64,000 nt of DNA from an uncultured Porphyromonadaceae bacterium (lineage in GTDB: Bacteria > Bacteroidota > Bacteroidia > Bacteroidales > Muribaculaceae). This document shows, one piece after another, positions 15,607-24,590 of this stretch (positions are counted from its first letter, which is position 1; every line of letters begins with the position of its first letter). The notes under the pieces are model-generated. The model was not told where the DNA came from. It was given only the letters and a program-made list of their open reading frames with translations, and did not search any database. The stretch covers positions 1 to 64,000 of the forward strand of contig CABUIC010000007.1 in NCBI GenBank assembly GCA_902491515.1, written 5' to 3'. Made by a program: the position numbers and the translations under genes.

Positions 15607-17394
15607 TCAGTCAAGCTTGAGGACTGCGAGGAAGGCTTTCTGGGGGACTTCGACGGAGCCTATCTGTTTCATTCGCTTTTTGCCTTTTTTCTGTTTTTCA
15701 AGGAGTTTGCGCTTACGCGAGATGTCACCACCGTAGCATTTTGCCGTCACATCCTTGCGCACAGCTTTGATTGTCTCGCGGGCGATGATTTTCGCTCCGA
15801 TGGCGGCCTGGATGGCAATGTCGAACTGCTGGCGCGGAATCAGCTCCTTGAGCTTCTCGCACATACGGCGTCCGAAGGTGACGGCGTTGTCGACGTGAGT
15901 GAGGGTGGAAAGCGCGTCGACGCTCTCGCCGTTGAGGAGGATGTCGAGCTTCACGAGTTTCGACTCGCGGAAGTCGTGGATGTGGTAGTCGAAGGAGGCG
16001 TAGCCCTTCGAGATGCTTTTGAGCTTGTCGTAGAAATCAATCACGATTTCGCCGAGGGGCATGTCGAAGATGAGCTCGATGCGGTTGCCGGAGATGTAGT
16101 CCTGCTTGACGAGCTCGCCGCGCTTGCCGAGGCAGAGGGTCATTATGGGGCCGATGTAGTCGGCGGCGGTGATGATGCTGGCGCGGATGTAGGGTTCCTC
16201 AATGTGGTCAATGAGCGTGGCGTCAGGAAGGCCGGAGGGGTTGTGGACCTCGGTCATGACGCCCTTCTTGTCGTACACGCGGTAGCTTACGTTGGGGACT
16301 GTGGTGATTACGTCCATGTCGAACTCGCGGCCAAGGCGCTCCTGGATGATTTCCATGTGGAGGAGTCCGAGGAATCCGCAACGGAAGCCGAAGCCAAGGG
16401 CCGCTGACGACTCAGGGGCGAAGGTGAGCGACGCGTCGTTGAGCTGTAGCTTCTCAAGCGACGAACGCAGATTCTCGAAATCCTCGGTCTCGATGGGATA
16501 GACGCCGGCGAAGACCATGGGCTTGACCTCTTCGAAGCCGTCGATTGCCTCGGAGCAGGGGCGGTTGACGTGGGTGATGGTGTCGCCCACGCGCACCTCC
16601 TTTGAGGTCTTGATGCCGGAGATGATATAGCCCACATTTCCCGCGGAGAGCTCTTCGCGGGGCGACATGTCGAGCTTGAGGATGCCGATTTCGTCGGCGT
16701 GGTATTCCTTGCCCGTGGAGACGAACTTCACGAAGTCGTTCTTGCGGATTGTGCCGTTTACGATTTTATAATAGGCGATGATTCCGCGGAAGGGATTGAA
16801 CACGGAGTCGAAAATCAGGGCCTGCAGGGGAGCCTCGGGATCGCCCACGGGCGCGGGGATGCGCTCGATGATGGCCCGGAGGATTTCGGGAATGCCGATT
16901 CCGGTCTTGCCGCTTGCGCGGATGATTTCCTCGCGTTTGCAGCCGAGGAGGTCCACAATCTGGTCCTCGACTTCTTCGGGCTTGGCCGAGTCGAGGTCGA
17001 CCTTGTTGATTACCGGAATAATCTCGAGGTCGTTGTCGATGGCCATGTAGAGGTTGGAAATTGTCTGGGCCTGAATGCCTTGCGAGGCGTCGACGATGAG
17101 GAGCGCGCCCTCGCAGGCGGCGATTGAACGGGAGACCTCGTAGGAGAAGTCGACGTGTCCCGGAGTGTCGATGAGATTGAGCACATATTTCTCGCCGTCG
17201 AGCTCGTAGTCCATCTGGATTGCGTGGCTCTTGATAGTGATGCCGCGCTCGCGCTCGAGGTCCATGTCGTCGAGCACCTGGGCCTCCATGTCCTTGGCGG
17301 CTACGGTGTCGGTATATTCGAGAAGGCGGTCGGCAAGAGTGCTCTTGCCGTGGTCGATATGCGCTATGATGCAGAAATTGCGGATGTTCTTCAT
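15607..17394 (-). CDS. lepA: Elongation factor 4 (LepA), back-translocating GTPase
   Basis: A 595-residue translational GTPase of normal length. G1 is AHIDHGKS (residues 11-18), followed by the switch I region RERGITIKSH, G3 DTPGHVDF and G4 NKVD. The C terminus has the LepA-specific domain ending in GGDISRKRKLLEKQKKGKKRMK and a final GSVEVPQKAFLAVL. It acts on stalled or mistranslocated ribosomes. It has its own TATCTTTG promoter box and a hairpin terminator, so it is probably monocistronic. Confidence 0.98.
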   Translation of the reverse strand: MKNIRNFCIIAHIDHGKSTLADRLLEYTDTVAAKDMEAQVLDDMDLERERGITIKSHAIQMDYELDGEKYVLNLIDTPGHVDFSYEVSRSIAACEGALLIVDASQGIQAQTISNLYMAIDNDLEIIPVINKVDLDSAKPEEVEDQIVDLLGCKREEIIRASGKTGIGIPEILRAIIERIPAPVGDPEAPLQALIFDSVFNPFRGIIAYYKIVNGTIRKNDFVKFVSTGKEYHADEIGILKLDMSPREELSAGNVGYIISGIKTSKEVRVGDTITHVNRPCSEAIDGFEEVKPMVFAGVYPIETEDFENLRSSLEKLQLNDASLTFAPESSAALGFGFRCGFLGLLHMEIIQERLGREFDMDVITTVPNVSYRVYDKKGVMTEVHNPSGLPDATLIDHIEEPYIRASIITAADYIGPIMTLCLGKRGELVKQDYISGNRIELIFDMPLGEIVIDFYDKLKSISKGYASFDYHIHDFRESKLVKLDILLNGESVDALSTLTHVDNAVTFGRRMCEKLKELIPRQQFDIAIQAAIGAKIIARETIKAVRKDVTAKCYGGDISRKRKLLEKQKKGKKRMKQIGSVEVPQKAFLAVLKLD

Positions 17395-17415
17395 TCGTCA
17401 AAAAATTTCAGACTA

Positions 17416-17423
17416 CAAAGATA
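17416..17423 (-). promoter_or_regulatory. -7 promoter element of lepA
   Basis: TATCTTTG on the - strand, 21 bp before the lepA start codon. The -33 region is AT-rich without an exact TTTG. Confidence 0.6.
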
Positions 17424-17433
17424 CGAAAAATTT

Positions 17434-18096
17434 TTAGAATAAAGCGAGAAGGCGCTCTATCGTCATTTCCGCGAAATCGTCGATTGTCATGTCGGCGCGT
17501 CCGGCGAGGCTGTGGCGCGGATTGGTGGTGGCGAGAGCCACGACGGCGCCTCCGGCACGGCGCCCGGCCTCGAGCCCCGAGAAGGAGTCCTCGAACACAC
17601 AGCAGCGCTCCGGCGCGAGCCCGAGGCGGGAGGCGGCCAGATGATAGCCCTCGGGATCAGGCTTGGAGTTGCGGACGTCGCAGGAGGTGACGATGGCGGC
17701 AAAGCGTTCGCGGAAACCGGGAAGCTGGGAATAGAGATTCGCCATTTTTTCGTCGTTGCTGCTCGTCACGATGGCCGATGGGATTCCCGCCTCGGCCAGA
17801 GCGTCAAGAAATTCGAGCGCACCTGCGATGGGACGGTATTCCATGCGGTTCTCGCGGTCGCGAAGCATCTCGACGACCTGCGAGCGCACGGGCTCGTCGG
17901 CAAAATATGTGTCGAGGATGTGGGGAAGGGTCGTTCCCTTTATCACGAGGGGAAAATTGTCGATGCCCGTCGGGAAACAGGCCTCGATGTCACCCCAGAT
18001 GCGGGTGTATTCGGTTTCGCTGTCGATAAGGACGCCGTCGAGGTCGAAGAGGGCTCCGACCCCGGCGACGGCGGTGTGCGTTTGTTGCGCTGTCAT
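17434..18096 (-). CDS. HAD-superfamily phosphatase/phosphoglucomutase-like
   Basis: A 220-residue cytoplasmic HAD hydrolase of the beta-phosphoglucomutase/phosphoglycolate phosphatase type. Motif I is FDLDGVLIDSE with the nucleophilic Asp, motif II is IVTSSND, motif III contains SKPDPEGY, and motif IV is VFEDSFSGLEAG. The helical cap lies between motif I and II. Substrate unknown; small sugar phosphates are typical. Its ATG overlaps the stop of the small upstream frame by one base (TAATG), so translation may be coupled. Confidence 0.85.
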   Translation of the reverse strand: MTAQQTHTAVAGVGALFDLDGVLIDSETEYTRIWGDIEACFPTGIDNFPLVIKGTTLPHILDTYFADEPVRSQVVEMLRDRENRMEYRPIAGALEFLDALAEAGIPSAIVTSSNDEKMANLYSQLPGFRERFAAIVTSCDVRNSKPDPEGYHLAASRLGLAPERCCVFEDSFSGLEAGRRAGGAVVALATTNPRHSLAGRADMTIDDFAEMTIERLLALF

Positions 18097-18290
18097 TATT
18101 CAGAGATGGTTACGAGCTTGTATTTCTGGGTTCCGGCACCGATTTTCTCGGCATATTCGAGATTGTGCATTGCATGGCGGGAGTCGATTCGTTCGAGGAG
18201 ATGCTTTTTGCCGTGGTCGGGCGACTCTCGGACGGCGTCGACGCAGGCGCGGTCGAGAGCCATGATGGAGGAAATGAAGGGTCTGTTCAT
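18096..18290 (-). CDS. Small hypothetical protein (64 aa) coupled to the HAD gene
   Basis: A 64-residue frame starting MNRPFISSIMALDRACVDAVRES. It is mixed-charge, with no signal or membrane segment and no family I recognise. Support comes from the TAATG overlap with the HAD gene and a GACCTTTGC promoter-like box about 40 bp upstream. A shorter shadow frame overlaps it in another phase. Confidence 0.5.
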   Translation of the reverse strand: MNRPFISSIMALDRACVDAVRESPDHGKKHLLERIDSRHAMHNLEYAEKIGAGTQKYKLVTISE

Positions 18291-18554
18291 ATGTTTTTGG
18301 ATTTAGAATTTCCATTCCGCAAAGGTCTTAAAAGCAGCGCGGATCATCGGGGAAACCTTGTTTAAGTGATATTCTGTCGCGGTTAGACAATTGTGCAAGT
18401 TCTTTTCATAAGCCTGGTTTCGCTGAATTTGCGAGTGCAAAGTTACGAAAAAAATCATCATCGAAACAGCACATTTTTTCGGAAATGCTTAACCAAATCC
18501 ACGGAGGAAGACCGGACCGGAATCCGGCCTTCTTCCGGTGGCGCATGTCTGCTG

Positions 18555-18941
18555 TCAGCAGCATGTATAGCCGTTGCGGCCCCGGAGACGGATTATCCGG
18601 AGGCGGCAGCCTTCGTCGATGAAGCGCTCGATGACCTCCTTGAAAGCGGCCTGGATTTCGCGGAAGTTGGGGTTGACGGGGAGATAGTAGTCGCGCATGG
18701 AGCGCGCGATGAGAGCCGGGAGCTCCTTGAGCTCCATCTTGTAGCGGCGTGCGAGCGTGCGGGCGTCGTCGCTGTTTACGCGGGCGATGACGCGGCAGGA
18801 GTAGCGGCGGTCCTCGTAGTCGGTATGGGTGATGGAGGCGGCGAGGTTGCCGGAGAAGTCGATTTCAACGGCGAGGTCCTCGACAATGGGCTGGTCGTCA
18901 TCGGACGACGCGATGCAGAAGTAAGGATAGCAATCATTCAT
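18555..18941 (-). CDS. Hypothetical cytoplasmic protein (128 aa)
   Basis: An acidic 128-residue protein starting MNDCYPYFCIASSDDDQP. It is predicted alpha/beta and ends with CRLRIIRLRGRNGYTCC, where two terminal Cys stand out. A segment SCRVIARVNSDDARTLARR suggests an amphipathic helix. There is no signal peptide. No family recognised. The codon usage fits the surrounding core genes. It stands alone, between the HAD pair and a non-coding region. Confidence 0.6.
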   Translation of the reverse strand: MNDCYPYFCIASSDDDQPIVEDLAVEIDFSGNLAASITHTDYEDRRYSCRVIARVNSDDARTLARRYKMELKELPALIARSMRDYYLPVNPNFREIQAAFKEVIERFIDEGCRLRIIRLRGRNGYTCC

Positions 18942-19332
18942 AGCTGAAAAGATATTAAAGAGTGATTATTTCAGAAAATTCCCGGAATGTCAAAGAGCGC
19001 GGACCGCCCGTCGCGGAACGGCACAGAAGTTGCTGACAAGACGCAACAAGTGCCGCCGGATGAGGGCAAGCCTTGGGGAAGGGATGAAATAATCAGAGAT
19101 TGCTATCGCAGGCTAACGTCAGCCCGGAGATTGCATCGTAGAAGTGTTTGTCATAATAGTCAAAAAAGCGCGAACTGCGTTTCGTCGGCAAAATTAATCA
19201 CCAATCCCGAATTTTCCAAATTTTCCGCATATTATTTTGAACAATTTCGTGGAAAATTTCCGATAAATCGCAATATTGGTTATGAACTCGTCAACTTGCT
19301 TACCCTGTTTGCGAGGGACAAAGCACGTATTG
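18942..19332. other. Intergenic region without a supported gene
   Basis: A 116-codon + strand frame (18987-19337) crosses this stretch but starts within composition unlike coding DNA, has no family match and runs into the operator region. Nothing else is seen apart from the regulatory sites that follow. Confidence 0.5.
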
Positions 19333-19347
19333 CGTAAAATTTACACA
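19333..19347. promoter_or_regulatory. Operator-like palindrome, upstream copy
   Basis: GCGTAAAATTTACAC, a 15-bp palindrome with one mismatch in the outer arm. It lies 6 bp before the -33 element of the ADP-ribosylglycohydrolase promoter. The same sequence recurs 55 bp downstream. Candidate binding site for the NrtR-like regulator encoded in the operon. Confidence 0.6.
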
Positions 19348-19353
19348 TAAAAT

Positions 19354-19386
19354 TTGGCGGTTCGGATTATTTTGAATAATTTTGCA
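19354..19386 (+). promoter_or_regulatory. Promoter of the ADP-ribosylglycohydrolase/NrtR operon
   Basis: TTTG (19354-19357), exactly 20 bp, then TAATTTTGC (19378-19386). This is the canonical Bacteroidota promoter. It is bracketed by the two palindromes. Confidence 0.85.
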
Positions 19387-19387
19387 G

Positions 19388-19402
19388 TGTAAAATTTACA
19401 CA
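19388..19402. promoter_or_regulatory. Operator-like palindrome, downstream copy
   Basis: GTGTAAAATTTACAC, a perfect 15-bp palindrome about a central base, directly behind the -7 box and covering the expected transcription start. A bound protein here would block initiation. Confidence 0.65.
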
Positions 19403-19439
19403 AAGGCAAACGTTACAAATCATAATTCAGGACTAAAGC

Positions 19440-20783
19440 ATGTTAGGCGCAATAATTGGCGATATTGTCGGGAGTCGATTCGAGTTCAACCCGACCAATG
19501 ACTACAATTTCGAATTGTTCGGCAAAGGGTGCTCTTATACGGACGACACCATCTGCACCATCGCTGTCGCAGACGCCATCCTCCATGGACGAGAGTACGG
19601 CGAGAGCCTGCATGACTGGTGCCGGAAAAATCCGAAGCCCATGGGCGCATATGGCGGCCGCTTCCGACAATGGATTCTTAGCGACAATCCGCGGCCTTAC
19701 GGGTCGTTCGGCAACGGCTCGGCTATGCGCGTGAGCCCGGTTGGATGGTGGTTCGGTACTGATGATAAGCTCGCCGACGAAGCCGCGAAATCAGCGGCGT
19801 GCACCCACAACCATCCGGCCGGAATCGCCGGAGCTGTGGCCGTGGCATATGCCGTCAGCGACTGCCTCCGCCTCCGCCGTGAGATGAAAGACAAGGATAT
19901 ATCCCGAGAAGACATCCTTTCCCGCGGACTACACCGGGCCATACTTCAGTACACGCCGAATTCTTCGGATTTCAAGGTGAACATCGATGCGCACCGCAAC
20001 AAATTCGACGAGACATGTCCGGGAACCGTACCTGTTGTACTCGCCATCATCCTTAACAGCAAGAACTTCGAAGACGCCATCCGTCAGGCCGTGAGTCTCG
20101 GCGCCGACGCCGACACCCTCGGCGCAATCGTCGGCAGCATCGCCGAGGCCCTCTGGGGCATTCCAGGATGGATGAAACGCAAGGCTATGGCTTACCTCCC
20201 ACGGGAAATGCAGTCCGTCGTCAAAGAATTCCGTTTGCGACTGAGGGACCGGAGGCAGGAGGCCGTCGAAAGGAAGAAGCACGTCAAGACATTGATGTTA
20301 TGGAAATTAGGACTCGGAAACATGGGAATGTATCTCAATGGGGAAAACCCGATGCCTCACAAGGACACGACCGCCACGCGCGATATGTTCGAAATCCACC
20401 CGATCGAGGACTCGGAAAAATCCGTAGTAACAAGCAATGACCTTGATTATATATCCCATGAAATGATGGACATCCTCCGTAAGGGCCACATCCCTCAGGG
20501 CATGGAAGACCACTGGCTGATGTACTTCGACCCCGACGACATGACGCTTCACTATGCCCGCAGCTGGACGGGCATGGAGGCCTTCGTTGTACATCTCCAA
20601 AACCATTCTCGGGGCGTTCTCATTAATAAAATTGAAATCAACCGCAATCTCGCGGAATTCGGTGTCAATGGCGATGGCGCGGCACTCGCGCTCCTGCGCT
20701 ACCTCATCGTGGCAGAAACCGGTGGTGATGCCGTGGCGGCCTGGAAAATGTATCTCGACGAGTGGGAAGCCCTGAACAAATAA
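19440..20783 (+). CDS. ADP-ribosylglycohydrolase with extra C-terminal domain
   Basis: A 447-residue protein. Residues 1 to about 260 form a complete ADP-ribosyl-glycohydrolase (DraG/ARH) domain: GAIIGDIVGSRFEF at the start, YTDDT (33-37) and GADADTLGAIVG (about 221-232) supply the magnesium ligands. It should remove ADP-ribose from protein or small-molecule substrates in the cytoplasm. Residues about 285-447 form an additional domain, with EDHWLMYFD, LHYARSWTGMEAF and a helical end, which I do not recognise. The gene heads an operon with the Nudix regulator 14 bp downstream and is preceded by a promoter flanked by palindromes. Confidence 0.85.
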   Translation: MLGAIIGDIVGSRFEFNPTNDYNFELFGKGCSYTDDTICTIAVADAILHGREYGESLHDWCRKNPKPMGAYGGRFRQWILSDNPRPYGSFGNGSAMRVSPVGWWFGTDDKLADEAAKSAACTHNHPAGIAGAVAVAYAVSDCLRLRREMKDKDISREDILSRGLHRAILQYTPNSSDFKVNIDAHRNKFDETCPGTVPVVLAIILNSKNFEDAIRQAVSLGADADTLGAIVGSIAEALWGIPGWMKRKAMAYLPREMQSVVKEFRLRLRDRRQEAVERKKHVKTLMLWKLGLGNMGMYLNGENPMPHKDTTATRDMFEIHPIEDSEKSVVTSNDLDYISHEMMDILRKGHIPQGMEDHWLMYFDPDDMTLHYARSWTGMEAFVVHLQNHSRGVLINKIEINRNLAEFGVNGDGAALALLRYLIVAETGGDAVAAWKMYLDEWEALNK

Positions 20784-20797
20784 ATACAGCAATAATC

Positions 20798-21490
20798 ATG
20801 GAAAACAAACAGTTCTGTTATCACTACCCCCACCCCGCCGTCACGACTGACTGCGTGATATTCGGCTTCGACGGCTCGGAGCTGAAAGTGCTGCTCATAA
20901 AGCGCGGAATCGAACCTTACAAGGGCCGATACGCCTTCCCTGGAGGCTTTCTGAACCCGGAGGAATCGGCAGAAGAAGGGGCCATTCGTGAACTACGGGA
21001 GGAGACAGGCTTCACGGCAGGATATATCGAGCAGTTCCACACGTATTCCGCTCCCGAGCGCGACCCCCGCGAGCGCGTAATCACAATAGCCTACCTCGCG
21101 CTTGTGAAAATCGGTGAAGTCGCAGGTGCCGACGATGCCGTTGAGGCCGGCTGGTTCGCCGTCGACAAGGTTCCTCAACTCGCCTTTGACCACGACCTTA
21201 TCCTTCGCGATGCCCTCGCGCGACTGCGCGAGCGGATTCACTTCCGCCCCATAGGCTATGAGCTTCTACCCGAAAAATTCACAATGAAAGAGCTTCAGAC
21301 TCTTTACGAAGCCATCCTCGGGATACGCTTCGACCGCCGCAACTTCGCCAAGAAAATGCTACATCTCGACCTTCTGACGCGCCTCGACGAAACCAGCCGC
21401 CCCACTTCTAAGCGCGACGCAACTCTCTACAAATTCAACCCCGAAAAATACGCCGAGCTTAAACTCCGCGGCTTCAGACTGGAGTTTTAG
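20798..21490 (+). CDS. nrtR: NrtR-type Nudix hydrolase-like transcriptional regulator
   Basis: A 230-residue protein starting MENKQFCYHYPHPAVTTDCV. The Nudix domain comes first, with an intact Nudix box GX5EX7REUXEEXGU at residues 50-72. A C-terminal winged-helix region (about 150-225) contains YELLPEKFTMKELQTLYEAI and RRNFAKKML, as in NrtR-family regulators. NrtR proteins usually sense ADP-ribose-like ligands and control NAD-related genes; some Bacteroidetes members control sugar use. Cotranscription with an ADP-ribosylglycohydrolase supports an ADP-ribose signal here. Because the Nudix box is intact, it could still hydrolyse its ligand. The start at 20798 is preferred over a frame extending into the upstream gene. 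Confidence 0.8.
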   Translation: MENKQFCYHYPHPAVTTDCVIFGFDGSELKVLLIKRGIEPYKGRYAFPGGFLNPEESAEEGAIRELREETGFTAGYIEQFHTYSAPERDPRERVITIAYLALVKIGEVAGADDAVEAGWFAVDKVPQLAFDHDLILRDALARLRERIHFRPIGYELLPEKFTMKELQTLYEAILGIRFDRRNFAKKMLHLDLLTRLDETSRPTSKRDATLYKFNPEKYAELKLRGFRLEF

Positions 21491-21540
21491 GACTCTATCC
21501 GGTAGTGCAAACAGCGTTATAAACAAATGACAGCATTATA

Positions 21541-21972
21541 ATGGAGGCTATTCTATATGTCATATTCAGTTGGATTGTAAAGGGGATTGTCATTTTGATG
21601 ATAATCTCCGTCATTCTCTTTTTCTGCAAATTTATATGGGTAATGGCAACAAATGGCGGCAGAAAGTGGTATTATTATGAACCTGACAAGCCATGGAAAG
21701 GAGGATACTGGACACCGCTTTTACCCTCTACCCCTCCATACAACGAATACAAGTGGAATCCGGAGACATGCCGATTTGAGCATAAAGAGACCGGGAAGCC
21801 CCTTTATCCATGGGAAAAGCCGATAAAACAGCACGGGGACACTAAGCCTCATACAAAGAAGAAGAGCCCTGAATGGCTTCGGTTCTTATTTGAAGAAACT
21901 CCGGCAACACTTTTAGAAAAGCGCCGACGGAAGAAATGGATGGAGGAAAGAGAAAAAGACACCACAAAATGA
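21541..21972 (+). CDS. Small membrane-anchored hypothetical protein (143 aa)
   Basis: Residues about 3-35 are one or two hydrophobic membrane segments (FSWIVKGIVILMIISVILFF). The remaining 105 residues are cytoplasmic or extracytoplasmic, rich in Trp, Tyr, Pro and Lys, including a WYYYEPDKPWKGGYW cluster, and the tail is very basic (KRRRKKWMEEREK). No family recognised. It lies 50 bp after nrtR on the same strand and could be the last gene of that operon. Confidence 0.6.
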   Translation: MEAILYVIFSWIVKGIVILMIISVILFFCKFIWVMATNGGRKWYYYEPDKPWKGGYWTPLLPSTPPYNEYKWNPETCRFEHKETGKPLYPWEKPIKQHGDTKPHTKKKSPEWLRFLFEETPATLLEKRRRKKWMEEREKDTTK

Positions 21973-22003
21973 GACGCTACCCCATTTTATGGCTTGACTC
22001 CGT

Positions 22004-24574
22004 TCAGAACGTTACGTGGAGGGCTACGCGGAGGCCGGAGCGGTCGATGGGGTACGGGGTATTGCGGTAGGTGAGGCGCCAGACATAGTCTACGCGGAGG
22101 ATGCGGAGGATGTTGTCGAGGCCGGCGGAGATTTCCATGTATGGTCCTGCGTCCATCTTCCGCGCAGGAGCTCCGGCGGGGAAGGCGAGGAGGCCCGGAT
22201 TGGCCGCGGAAGGGTTACAGCGGTCGCTGCGCGTTCCGTAGAGCCCGCGGAAGCTTACAGCTTCGCGGAGTTTGGCCTTCTTCACGCCGGGAATCAGGTT
22301 GAGAAGCGCTCCGTTGAGCCAGTAGGTGACGTCCCAGGACACGTAGGACGTGTTGACGAACTCAAGCGGGTTCATAAGCGCATAGCTCTGCGGCTGGATG
22401 GTGTAGGAAAGGTTGACATTGGGAATGCAGAGGTCGAGAAAGTCGGTTCGCCCCCAGACGTGCCCTCCTCCGGCGTAACAGTCGACGAACCCGAATGCCG
22501 AAAGCCAGAAGCGTTTGGAGACGTTAAGCTCCGTGCGGTTGACGCCCCAGCGCGAGCCCAGAAAGCCCTTGGGCGCAAATACATGCTTGAGCACGAAGAC
22601 GGGGGCGTCCATATTGATCGGAATGCGGTGAGTACGGCCCTGATAGAATTTCTCGCCGGGAGCGTAGCGAAGGGTCACGTCGAGGAGATTCTCGGTGAAA
22701 TAACCGATTCCTGTACCGTCGGCAAGGGTGAAGGGGAAGGTCCGAGACGCCTCCTGACGGCGAGTCTCCACGGCGGCCGAAACCGAGAAATTGTTGCGGA
22801 GCTCGAGATTGTACTCAAGACGTGTTAGACGGCGGTAGGTCGTGAGATCGTCGCTCATGCGCTTTAGGGAGAGGACGAAATTATCGCTGTTCGTGAAGAG
22901 ATAATGTTCGCCGGGCGAATCGGTGTCGTAGCTGTGGGTGAGCCGGAGAGAGTGGACAGGGAACTCGCGGGAGTGCTCTTTTTTCTTTATAAATGAATAC
23001 TCCAGCTCGGCGCTGTACTTCCACCGGTGGTCGCGGAAGCCTCGGGCCACGTATCCGCGTCCGAAAATATGTGGATTGAGCGCGGCGGTGGTCATTCCTC
23101 CGGCTCTGAGCCTCAGGCCTTCGAGGGAGTTGTAGCTGACGAAAGTATTGACAGGGCCGATGTCGAACTTGCTCGGGCCCTTCGGCGAGGTGCCCACGTA
23201 GCCCATGAAAAGGATTTTCAGAGCCTTTTCCGACCAATAGTAGACCTTGTTTTTCCTGAGCCGTGCCACCAGTAGGTCGGTCTTGCTCTCGCCCTTCCCT
23301 ATCGGAGCCGTGCGGGCCTCCTGCCAATAGGAACTGTCGCGCCCGGATGCTTCGGGAAGCACCACGCTGCGGCCCTCCCCGGCGAAGACGCTGTCCGCAA
23401 CGGCTTCGAAAGAGTGCCCGCGCATCTTCATGAGCCTTCGTATGTAGACCTCGGGCGTCCCCGGCACCGGTGAGGCCTCGATCACGAGGTCGTCGCTGGT
23501 CTTGAGCCTCGTGCCGTCGGGCCCGCGCTCGAAGGTCTGGGTAAGGAGCATAGAGTTGATAAAGTTGAGGTTGATGCCCTTGGGGATACGCATCTCGGCG
23601 CGGCGGACAAACATCGTGGAGTCATCCGCGGCCACGTAGACCGTGCCGATGAAGCCGAAAGAGGCCTTGTTGTGGGGATAGAAGGAGAGCACTATGCACC
23701 GCTCGTCGTCGACCATGACAGTATCCACGAGATAGAACTTGTAGAAGTCAGGGGCGATGCGCGAAAGAGGGCTTACAAAGCGGTTCTGGAGAAGGGTGAT
23801 GTCGTTGGCATAGAAATCCACCTCTCCGAGGATGTCCTCCATGAATGTCCGCATGTTTTCGGCGCTGACCATTTCGTCGACTCCCTCGCGGCGCAGGGCC
23901 TTGACAATCTCGCGCCTGGCATCGGGGGCGCGGCGGGTATGAAACTCCGAGACCTTCTCGGTCACTGTGAGAGGGAGCACAGGCTTGCCCGAAACCTCGG
24001 ACGTGTCGATGTGCTCGACAAGAAAAGGAAAATGCTTCTGGAGCGCGCTCTTGTCGTCCGGCTTGAAATTGTTGAGCGCGAGGGTCGTGCGCTGGTACAC
24101 TTCGTAGTTGTAATCCGGACGCAGTGTGGGGTCTCCGAGGTCGGCGGTTTCCCTGAGCCGTCTTGCGAAGTCTACGGCGGGATTGTTCTTCTTGGAATAT
24201 TTCTTTTTCTTCACCACGAGCTCGCCCAGCTCTGTCGAGGACGGGGGCAACTGGAAATCATACAGGTTCAGGCCGTCGGGCTTCAGAGTCAGAGTCCGCG
24301 CCTCATAGCCGAGGCTCGATGCTTTCAGCGCCTTTGTGGTGCGGGGCACTTTCATTTCAAAGAGCCCTCTCTCGTCAGCCACCACCGACTGCTTCGAAGG
24401 CCCTACAGCCATCACAGAGGCATAGGGCAGGCCCTCCAGCGTCACTGAGTCGCGCACGATGCCCCGGACATATACCGACGCCTCAGCAGCGGACAGTGTA
24501 CGCGGGAAGAGCGACATCAGCAGCACCGTCAAAGTAACCGCGAATGAAAATATTTTTGTATTTTTGCTGACCAA
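22004..24574 (-). CDS. DUF5686 outer-membrane protein with carboxypeptidase-regulatory-like domain
   Basis: An 856-residue exported protein. A signal peptide covers residues 1 to about 29, ending LSAAEA. Next comes a CarboxypepD_reg-like beta-sandwich (VRGIVRDSVTLEGLPYASV) at about 33-115, then the DUF5686 body, which includes many alternating beta strands and ends in an aromatic strand with RVALHVTF like an outer-membrane beta-barrel. The role of the family is unknown; surface or envelope function is likely. The start appears to be TTG at 24574, 16 bp from the divergent CYTH start; the first ATG would cut into the signal peptide. Transcribed alone. Confidence 0.85.
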   Translation of the reverse strand: MVSKNTKIFSFAVTLTVLLMSLFPRTLSAAEASVYVRGIVRDSVTLEGLPYASVMAVGPSKQSVVADERGLFEMKVPRTTKALKASSLGYEARTLTLKPDGLNLYDFQLPPSSTELGELVVKKKKYSKKNNPAVDFARRLRETADLGDPTLRPDYNYEVYQRTTLALNNFKPDDKSALQKHFPFLVEHIDTSEVSGKPVLPLTVTEKVSEFHTRRAPDARREIVKALRREGVDEMVSAENMRTFMEDILGEVDFYANDITLLQNRFVSPLSRIAPDFYKFYLVDTVMVDDERCIVLSFYPHNKASFGFIGTVYVAADDSTMFVRRAEMRIPKGINLNFINSMLLTQTFERGPDGTRLKTSDDLVIEASPVPGTPEVYIRRLMKMRGHSFEAVADSVFAGEGRSVVLPEASGRDSSYWQEARTAPIGKGESKTDLLVARLRKNKVYYWSEKALKILFMGYVGTSPKGPSKFDIGPVNTFVSYNSLEGLRLRAGGMTTAALNPHIFGRGYVARGFRDHRWKYSAELEYSFIKKKEHSREFPVHSLRLTHSYDTDSPGEHYLFTNSDNFVLSLKRMSDDLTTYRRLTRLEYNLELRNNFSVSAAVETRRQEASRTFPFTLADGTGIGYFTENLLDVTLRYAPGEKFYQGRTHRIPINMDAPVFVLKHVFAPKGFLGSRWGVNRTELNVSKRFWLSAFGFVDCYAGGGHVWGRTDFLDLCIPNVNLSYTIQPQSYALMNPLEFVNTSYVSWDVTYWLNGALLNLIPGVKKAKLREAVSFRGLYGTRSDRCNPSAANPGLLAFPAGAPARKMDAGPYMEISAGLDNILRILRVDYVWRLTYRNTPYPIDRSGLRVALHVTF

Positions 24575-24590
24575 ACCTATCCTATATAAA

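Noticed and set aside
15583..16407. 274-codon + strand frame opposite lepA
   Set aside because: Pure antisense shadow of a universally conserved gene.
18500..18545. GGAAGACCGG...CTTCTTCC hairpin after the 128-aa gene
   Set aside because: Pairing is imperfect and no T-run follows on either strand.
18987..19337. 116-codon + strand frame before the ADP-ribosylglycohydrolase
   Set aside because: No family resemblance, non-coding-like composition, and it runs into the operator/promoter region.
19333..19402. Possible CRISPR-like direct repeat pair
   Set aside because: Only two copies, palindromic, and placed around a promoter, which fits operators.
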